This document shows positions 15,225-19,743 of a stretch of 19,743 nt of DNA, in pieces. Location: contig CAUJEQ010000196.1 in assembly GCA_963169135.1 (NCBI GenBank), forward strand, positions 1 through 19,743. The letters run 5' to 3'. Positions within the stretch are counted from its first letter, which is position 1. Each line of letters opens with the position of its first letter. The notes under the pieces are model-generated. The model saw only the letters and a program-made list of their open reading frames with translations. It was not told the DNA's origin and did no database searches. The position numbers and the translations under genes were made by a program. Source of the DNA: Chloroflexota bacterium (GTDB taxonomy: Bacteria; Chloroflexota; Dehalococcoidia; Tepidiformales; Tepidiformaceae).

Positions 15225-17551
15225 CGCGGTTTCACCTCGAAAATACTTGTGGCGACGGCCAGCGAGCCATCGCGGAGTCGTGCGGTCACCTGGAGTTCGT
15301 GCACCCCGGGCCGAAGCGCCCAGACGAGCCGTGCGTCACCCGGGGAGACCTCGGCGAGCGTATCGCCGTTCATCTGGAAAGTGATGGTGGTTGCGTCCGC
15401 GGGCGCCTCGGCCCTGAGGGACAGCTCCTGCGCGCGCAGCTCGGGGGCCATGTAGAAGACGCTCCCGGGTTGCGGGTCGACGATGCGCAACTGACCGTTC
15501 CCGGGCTCCGGGACCGGCAGCTGGAGTCCGGCGTCGCGGGCCCATGCGATCGCCGGCGCCGGCGGAGAGATTGCGAGGCTCCCATCGGCCTGGCGCCGGT
15601 AATACGTCTCGACCGTCACGGGCGCTGTCCCCGCCACGAAGAGCTCCCGTTGCGGGTGGGGGCAGTCCGGCCCGGGCAACAGCCCGGTGGGGGAACACAC
15701 GTCCGCTTCAACTATCTGCGCCGGGCGCGACGGCCATCCGGGCACCTTCACCATCGCTGCCGCAAGCATCACATCGCGCCAGATAGGCCCCGCCCCATCC
15801 ACGCCCGACACGTCGTGCATTGGCGAGCCGTCCGCATTCCCCACCCACACGCCGACCGCGAAGCTGGAAGTGAACCCCATGGTCCAGTTGTCGCGAAAGC
15901 CCGTGGTGGTACCGGTCTTCGCCGCCGCGCGGAAGGGCAACTCAAACGGTGTTGTCATCCCGAACCCAGGAATGCGGGCATCGGCATCGTCCAGGATGTC
16001 CGCCAGCAGGTAGGCATGCTCGGGGCTCGTCGCTTCTCGCGTCGTTGGTGGACGCCGTTCGTACAGCACGGTCCCGTCCGTCGCTCGCACACGCGTCACG
16101 GCAAAGGGTTCGGCGTACACACCACCTGCCCCAAGGGCCGCGTAGGCTGCCGTCAGGTCCAACAGACGCACCTCCGCGCCGCCCAGCGTCAACGCCAGCC
16201 CGTACCGCTCCGCCTCGGTCAGTGTGTTCAGCCCGAAGCGATGCGCGACATCGAGGAATGCCGGGATGCCGATCTCATCCAGCGTCTGCACCGCAGGGAC
16301 GTTGAACGACGATGCAAGCGCCACGCGCAGCGGCACCACGCCGTGGAACTGCTTATCGAAGTTCTGGGGGCTATAGAGCCCGTCCTTCGTTTCGAACGCG
16401 GTTGGCACGTCGAGGAGCGGCGTCGCGACGGTGAACCCGCGCTCGAACGCTGCGGCATAGAGGAACGGCTTGAGTGCCGAACCCGGTTGGCGGGGCGTGA
16501 CCGCCATGTTGATCGCGCCACCGGTCTCTTCGTCGCCGATGCTGCCCACCATCGCCAGCACCCGCCCGGTCTCCGGCTCAACCACGGTCACCGCCGCGTT
16601 GGTCACGTTTCGGTCGGCGAGGCTGCCGACATGCATCCGCGCCAGCCGCTCGGCTTCCTGCTGCAGGCCAGCATCGAGGGTCGTCTCGACCACCAGGCCG
16701 CGCGCTCCCGCGAGGTCCGGCCGCACGCGAGCCAACTCCGCCATCGCCCATGCCACGAACTGCGGGGCGACTGCCGGTTCGATGTCCGGCAGGAGGGCCA
16801 GGGGCTCGCCCTCCGCCGCCCGTGCTTGCTCCGGGGAAATCGATCCATCGGCCGCCATCCGCCGCAGCACGTAGGCCTGGCGGGCCCGCGCACCCGTTTT
16901 ATCGACCGACGGTTCATATACCGATGGCAGCTGCGGCAGCCCGGCAAGGAAGCTCGCCCGCGCGAGGTCCAGGTTCCTCACCGAAACCCCGAAGTACACC
17001 CGTGCCGCCGCTTCGATGCCGTAGGCGCCCCGCCCGTAGTACACCTCGTTCAGATAGAGTTCGAGGATCTCGTCTTTCGAACGGTGCGCCTCGAGCTGCA
17101 GCGCGATGAGCGATTCGCGCACCTTTCGCACCGGAAGAGGTCCGCCGCCGCCATCGAGGTAGACCCGCCTGGCCAACTGCTGGGTGATTGTGGAAGCGCC
17201 CGAACGCTCCGACCGGAACGTCGATGCTGCCCGCAGAACTGCCACCGGGTCGACTCCTGGGTGACTGCGGAAGCGCTGGTCCTCGGCGGCGATGGTGGCC
17301 TGGATGACCACGGGCGCTACCTGGTCCAGCGAGACCGGGATGCGGAATCCCTCGCCTCCATCCCGTTGCAGCACGGTGCCATCAACAGCAAGCACGACCG
17401 TGCCCGGCACGGTGAGCTTCGGCTCCGGGGAGTCGAACGGTGCACAGAAGGCGTAAAGCGGTAGTGCGGCCACCGTCAAGAAGGCTGCAGCCACGCCCGC
17501 ATACCGCCGGCGCAGTCGGTGCCGCAGGAAGGTGCCGCCCGGTGTTCTCAT
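15221..17551 (-). CDS. pbpC: Penicillin-binding protein 1C (bifunctional peptidoglycan glycosyltransferase/transpeptidase-like)
   Basis: 776 residues from ATG 17549-17551. A basic N-terminus and one membrane anchor (about 18-36) precede a GT51 glycosyltransferase domain with AAEDQRFRSHPG (catalytic Glu90), GASTITQQLA, RKVRES and KDEILELYLNEVYYG. The penicillin-binding domain has the three active-site motifs SALK (Ser358, Lys361), SFN (415-417) and KTG (545-547). A BiPBP_C domain (QLRIVDPQPGSVFYMAPELRAQELSLRAEAP) ends the protein and identifies the PBP1C class. It polymerises lipid II on the outer face of the membrane; PBP1C is thought to act in wall repair. The frame is open to an ATG at 17650, but that would put 33 non-typical residues before the anchor. 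Its stop overlaps the macroglobulin start, so the two are translationally coupled. Confidence 0.95.
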   Translation of the reverse strand: MRTPGGTFLRHRLRRRYAGVAAAFLTVAALPLYAFCAPFDSPEPKLTVPGTVVLAVDGTVLQRDGGEGFRIPVSLDQVAPVVIQATIAAEDQRFRSHPGVDPVAVLRAASTFRSERSGASTITQQLARRVYLDGGGGPLPVRKVRESLIALQLEAHRSKDEILELYLNEVYYGRGAYGIEAAARVYFGVSVRNLDLARASFLAGLPQLPSVYEPSVDKTGARARQAYVLRRMAADGSISPEQARAAEGEPLALLPDIEPAVAPQFVAWAMAELARVRPDLAGARGLVVETTLDAGLQQEAERLARMHVGSLADRNVTNAAVTVVEPETGRVLAMVGSIGDEETGGAINMAVTPRQPGSALKPFLYAAAFERGFTVATPLLDVPTAFETKDGLYSPQNFDKQFHGVVPLRVALASSFNVPAVQTLDEIGIPAFLDVAHRFGLNTLTEAERYGLALTLGGAEVRLLDLTAAYAALGAGGVYAEPFAVTRVRATDGTVLYERRPPTTREATSPEHAYLLADILDDADARIPGFGMTTPFELPFRAAAKTGTTTGFRDNWTMGFTSSFAVGVWVGNADGSPMHDVSGVDGAGPIWRDVMLAAAMVKVPGWPSRPAQIVEADVCSPTGLLPGPDCPHPQRELFVAGTAPVTVETYYRRQADGSLAISPPAPAIAWARDAGLQLPVPEPGNGQLRIVDPQPGSVFYMAPELRAQELSLRAEAPADATTITFQMNGDTLAEVSPGDARLVWALRPGVHELQVTARLRDGSLAVATSIFEVKPR

Positions 17552-17736
17552 AATCACCCAACGTTTCGGGGCGCGTACCGGTTCCACAATACGCCCACCC
17601 GGCAACGGATTGTTCGTCCGTCCTCCGCCACCAAACACATTCGGGATCATTCAAACCTATCGGCAGACGGTCCGGAAAGGTTTATGGTGGCACTGCGACC
17701 CTCTTAGAACGGGCCGCCAAGCGAGGAACGCGAACT
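17552..17736. other. Divergent intergenic region, pbpC versus small gene
   Basis: These 185 bp must hold the promoters of pbpC (minus) and of the 61-residue gene (plus). No -35/-10 pair was convincing in either direction. The only structure noticed is a dyad: AAACCT at 17653-17658 and AGGTTT at 17678-17683, with CGG/CCG partly paired inside. It could be an operator, but the arms are short. Confidence 0.35.
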
Positions 17737-17922
17737 ATGGGATGGCTCAAGAAACTGCTCGGTCGCCAGGAAACTCATGAAGAGTGGCTGGAGGCTCACC
17801 CCGGGAAGCACTCGAACAAGTCTGCCCCTCCGTCGATCTCCGCGGAAGACGAGAAGGGCATGCGCGACCGGATGGAAGCCGAGCTGGCCGACCAACGGGC
17901 GAAGCGCGAGGAACAGGCTTAG
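17737..17922 (+). CDS. Small charged hypothetical protein (61 aa)
   Basis: The gene encodes 61 residues and is preceded by GAGGA nine bases before the ATG. The product starts with an amphipathic or weakly hydrophobic MGWLKKLLGRQ, then becomes strongly charged: EEWLEAHPGKHSNKS, then SAEDEKGMRDRMEAELADQRAKREEQA, which should form one long helix. It is likely a small soluble or membrane-touching protein with the N-terminal helix as a possible anchor. No known domain is recognised and no function is proposed. It is divergent from pbpC, and its stop codon overlaps that of the membrane protein on the other strand. The plausible ribosome-binding site and protein-like composition support its being real. 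Confidence 0.65.
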   Translation: MGWLKKLLGRQETHEEWLEAHPGKHSNKSAPPSISAEDEKGMRDRMEAELADQRAKREEQA

Positions 17923-18932
17923 GCTTCCGCCGGGGCGCCGGGCATCACGCCGCGCGCCCCATCCTCAGCGCCGCCACTGTCGTCCCGGTGCTTGCGCCGC
18001 TCTGGCATGTACGGAAGCGCCATCGCCAACAATGCCATCCCGGCAATTGCCAGCCCGGACTGGTAGGTGCTGTGCAGTCCGATTCCGCCGGTGACCAGCA
18101 ACACCAGGCCTGCGGCAGCCAGCCCGTTCCGGGCCCTGGCGAAAGCCGCCAGCGTGGCTGCCAGGCACCCGGCCGCTCCGGCATACGCCACCGAAGGCAG
18201 CACCCCCGAGAGTCCTTCGTTCCAGAGGAGCAGAAACCGCGCTGTCGCCCCGCCATTCCCCAGGAAGGCAGCGAATACCACCGCTGCCACGATGGCTCCC
18301 GATGCGATGGACACGCGGTCCATGGCACCCCGGGCGAGCAGCGGCGCCGCCAGAGCGAACGCCACCCCAACCACCTCTGCCGCAGTCAGAGCGGCATCGG
18401 TCCGGAGCGTCACAACCCCCTCCTGAGCGGCGGACTGTCCGAGTGTGTGGGCGGCGCTGAGCACGAATGCACCTGCGAACAGCCCGATCGGCACGACCGT
18501 GACCCGGCGCCGTACCAGCGAAACCGTGCCGATGGCGAGCACTGCGACTGACCCGGCTGTCGCCGTATCCAGCGCGAGACGCCCGGCGACTTCCATGGCC
18601 GCCAGCCCACTCATCGCCGCAAAGACGCCCATGGCCACGGCCATCCCGCGCCGCACAGGTCCACCGCGACTCCACAGCGTCCATGCTGCCGCCGGCACCG
18701 CGAACAACAGCAGCGTGACGGCGACGAAATAGGCGTACCGGCCGCCGAAACTCAAGATCTCGTACGGCTCCCTGAGCGCCGTGATGCCCGGGATGTGGAT
18801 GGCCGTTCTCGTGAACGTTCGCAGGATGAGCAACTCGATCGTGGAGGCAACCGCCAGGCCTGCCGCTCCGAGAGCGATCACTGGCGGCAGGGCCGCCGCC
18901 GGGTGCCGTTCTGCGATCTGCCGCGCAGCCAT
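17919..18932 (-). CDS. Polytopic membrane protein of unknown function
   Basis: 337 residues with about ten predicted transmembrane helices, from ALPPVIALGAAGLAVASTIELLIL near the N-terminus to LAIAGMALLAMALPYM near the C-terminus, then a charged cytoplasmic-type tail (ERRKHRDDSGGAEDG). I do not recognise the family. The start is ATG 18930-18932, with GAGG upstream (AGAGGTAGGGAA). The open frame reaches 19049, but that would overlap the preceding gene and add residues that look like a shadow translation. It starts four bases after the stop of the EB_dh-like gene, so the two are co-transcribed and may act together, perhaps in respiratory electron transfer. Its histidines are few, and no haem-binding or quinone-site motif can be asserted. 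Confidence 0.8.
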   Translation of the reverse strand: MAARQIAERHPAAALPPVIALGAAGLAVASTIELLILRTFTRTAIHIPGITALREPYEILSFGGRYAYFVAVTLLLFAVPAAAWTLWSRGGPVRRGMAVAMGVFAAMSGLAAMEVAGRLALDTATAGSVAVLAIGTVSLVRRRVTVVPIGLFAGAFVLSAAHTLGQSAAQEGVVTLRTDAALTAAEVVGVAFALAAPLLARGAMDRVSIASGAIVAAVVFAAFLGNGGATARFLLLWNEGLSGVLPSVAYAGAAGCLAATLAAFARARNGLAAAGLVLLVTGGIGLHSTYQSGLAIAGMALLAMALPYMPERRKHRDDSGGAEDGARGVMPGAPAEA

Positions 18933-18936
18933 TTCC

Positions 18937-19743
18937 CTACCTCTTCCCCTCCCGGTAGCCGTACACCCCAAGGCCGATGCCCAGCGCGGTGAATCCGACC
19001 AGCATCGCGGCCCCCAGGATTGCTGCCGTGGAGTTGAACCCGCCGTCACCCGGTACTTTCGCTCCGGCGATCGACAGCGTGATGAACTGCGAAGCCGACT
19101 TCAGGCCGTTGCGCTCGTCCTGGCTGCCGTCCCACACCGCAAACGCGATGTCTGTCCGGGCGCCTGCACCGAACCCGGCATGGTCCGGGCCTTCGCTCGT
19201 ATAGGGCCGCGCGAACACGACCGCCCAGGTGTCGTTCCCCCACGTCCCCTTTCCCTGGACATCCTGCACCGTTGACGTGGTCAGCTGTCCGAAGGCCTGT
19301 GAAACGAGTGTTTGCACCGCCCCAAGATCCGGGTTGGCGTAGGGGTTGCCGGCCTCACGTGCCGTGTAGAACAGCGTGTCCGTTGAGGGATACCCGTCGA
19401 CCGAGGCACCCGCATAGATTTCTACGGGGTCGCGCAGGCCCGCGTCGGAATCGGCGCGCCAGTGCCAGATGTTCACCCCGGCATCAGCCTGGCCCATGCA
19501 TACGGACGGCACCGTCGAGGCCGTCTTTGCGGGGAACTCGAGCGCCACCGCGTCGGAAAAGTCCTCCACGCGCGTGGTGGCGTCGTCCCTGGTGGCATCC
19601 TTCCATTCCACCCGGACGTAGAGCGTGTCGTTGTAATGCAGCGCCTTCGCGCTCACCGTTTGCACACTCCCGCCACCGGCCGCGTACGAGCCCAGCTGAG
19701 CCGTGAGCGGCACGCGGACCGCTACCGCATCCTTCCACGCCCC
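18937..19743 (-). CDS. Ethylbenzene-dehydrogenase-type haem-binding domain protein, C-terminally membrane anchored (5' end outside window)
   Basis: 268 codons are visible and the frame is open to the window edge (it begins GAWKDAVAVRVPLTAQLGSY), so the N-terminus is missing. The sequence fits the EB_dh domain, the b-haem-binding gamma subunit fold of ethylbenzene dehydrogenase and related molybdoenzymes: VRVPL at the start, LYVRVEWKDATRDD, DAVALEFPAK, then VCMGQADAGVNIWHWRAD, where the methionine is a plausible axial ligand, and later WAVVFARPY and DIAFAVWDGSQDERNGLKS. A single C-terminal transmembrane helix (STAAILGAAMLVGFTALGIGLGVYGYREGKR) anchors it with the domain outside. It probably carries electrons on the outer face of the membrane. 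The next gene is a polytopic membrane protein four bases downstream; partners upstream are out of view. Confidence 0.8.
   Translation of the reverse strand, partial: GAWKDAVAVRVPLTAQLGSYAAGGGSVQTVSAKALHYNDTLYVRVEWKDATRDDATTRVEDFSDAVALEFPAKTASTVPSVCMGQADAGVNIWHWRADSDAGLRDPVEIYAGASVDGYPSTDTLFYTAREAGNPYANPDLGAVQTLVSQAFGQLTTSTVQDVQGKGTWGNDTWAVVFARPYTSEGPDHAGFGAGARTDIAFAVWDGSQDERNGLKSASQFITLSIAGAKVPGDGGFNSTAAILGAAMLVGFTALGIGLGVYGYREGKR

Noticed and set aside
15131..17464. Long open frame (777 codons) on the plus strand opposite pbpC
   Set aside because: It mirrors pbpC, which has every catalytic motif of its family. The antisense product is rich in Arg, His, Pro and Gly and resembles no family, as expected for antisense frames in high-GC DNA.
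17552..17650. Upstream ATG at 17650 as the pbpC start
   Set aside because: It adds 33 Gly/Pro/Arg-rich residues before the membrane anchor. The ATG at 17551 gives the usual short basic cytoplasmic segment. It is not fully excluded, because neither start has a strong ribosome-binding site.
1..19743. CRISPR array, rRNA, insertion sequence or riboswitch
   Set aside because: No regularly spaced repeats, no rRNA-like stretch, no transposase and no recognisable riboswitch core were seen on either strand.

Overview
The window is high-GC bacterial chromosome. Gene content and style suggest a Chloroflexota lineage, perhaps Dehalococcoidia/Tepidiforma-like: a Rex repressor, SelA, a paired thiolase and DUF35 protein, an acyl-CoA dehydrogenase, a transmembrane-anchored (not lipobox) alpha-2-macroglobulin behind a PBP1C, and an ethylbenzene-dehydrogenase-type haem protein. 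This is inference from family content, not a phylogenetic placement. No tRNA, rRNA, CRISPR array or insertion sequence was recognised.

Layout. (1) 1-539: the 3' end of a tyrosine recombinase and a short AT-richer tail, probably the edge of an integrated element extending left out of the window. (2) 540-2636, minus strand: selA, then rex, which has its own good sigma70-type promoter and a candidate Rex operator at its transcription start. (3) 2778-5721, plus strand: a serine-biosynthesis pair, a class V aminotransferase and phosphoglycerate dehydrogenase (SerA). (4) 5718-9169, minus strand: a DUF35 protein and a thiolase-family protein in one operon closed by a strong hairpin, then an acyl-CoA dehydrogenase and a small STAS-like protein. 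(5) 9315-17551, minus strand: pbpC and a very large alpha-2-macroglobulin, translationally coupled through ATGA. (6) 17737-19743: a 61-residue unknown protein facing an operon for a haem-binding EB_dh-type protein and a polytopic membrane protein; the operon continues beyond the window.

The most unusual item is serA. The reading frame starts with a complete Cro/C1-type helix-turn-helix domain fused in frame to an otherwise full-length type I SerA with ASB and ACT domains. Just upstream are two copies of one palindrome, CATGCA-N3-TGCATG, centred 28 bp apart. This looks like a self-regulating 'trigger enzyme': a serine-biosynthetic dehydrogenase that may bind its own operators, with the ACT domain as a plausible serine sensor. 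The fusion and the palindromes are directly visible; the regulatory role is inference.

Other points of interest are the loss of the thioester motif in the macroglobulin, a thiolase lacking the usual C-terminal cysteine, selA with neither selB nor selC nearby, and two convergent gene pairs that overlap by the same 4-bp stop-codon junction.
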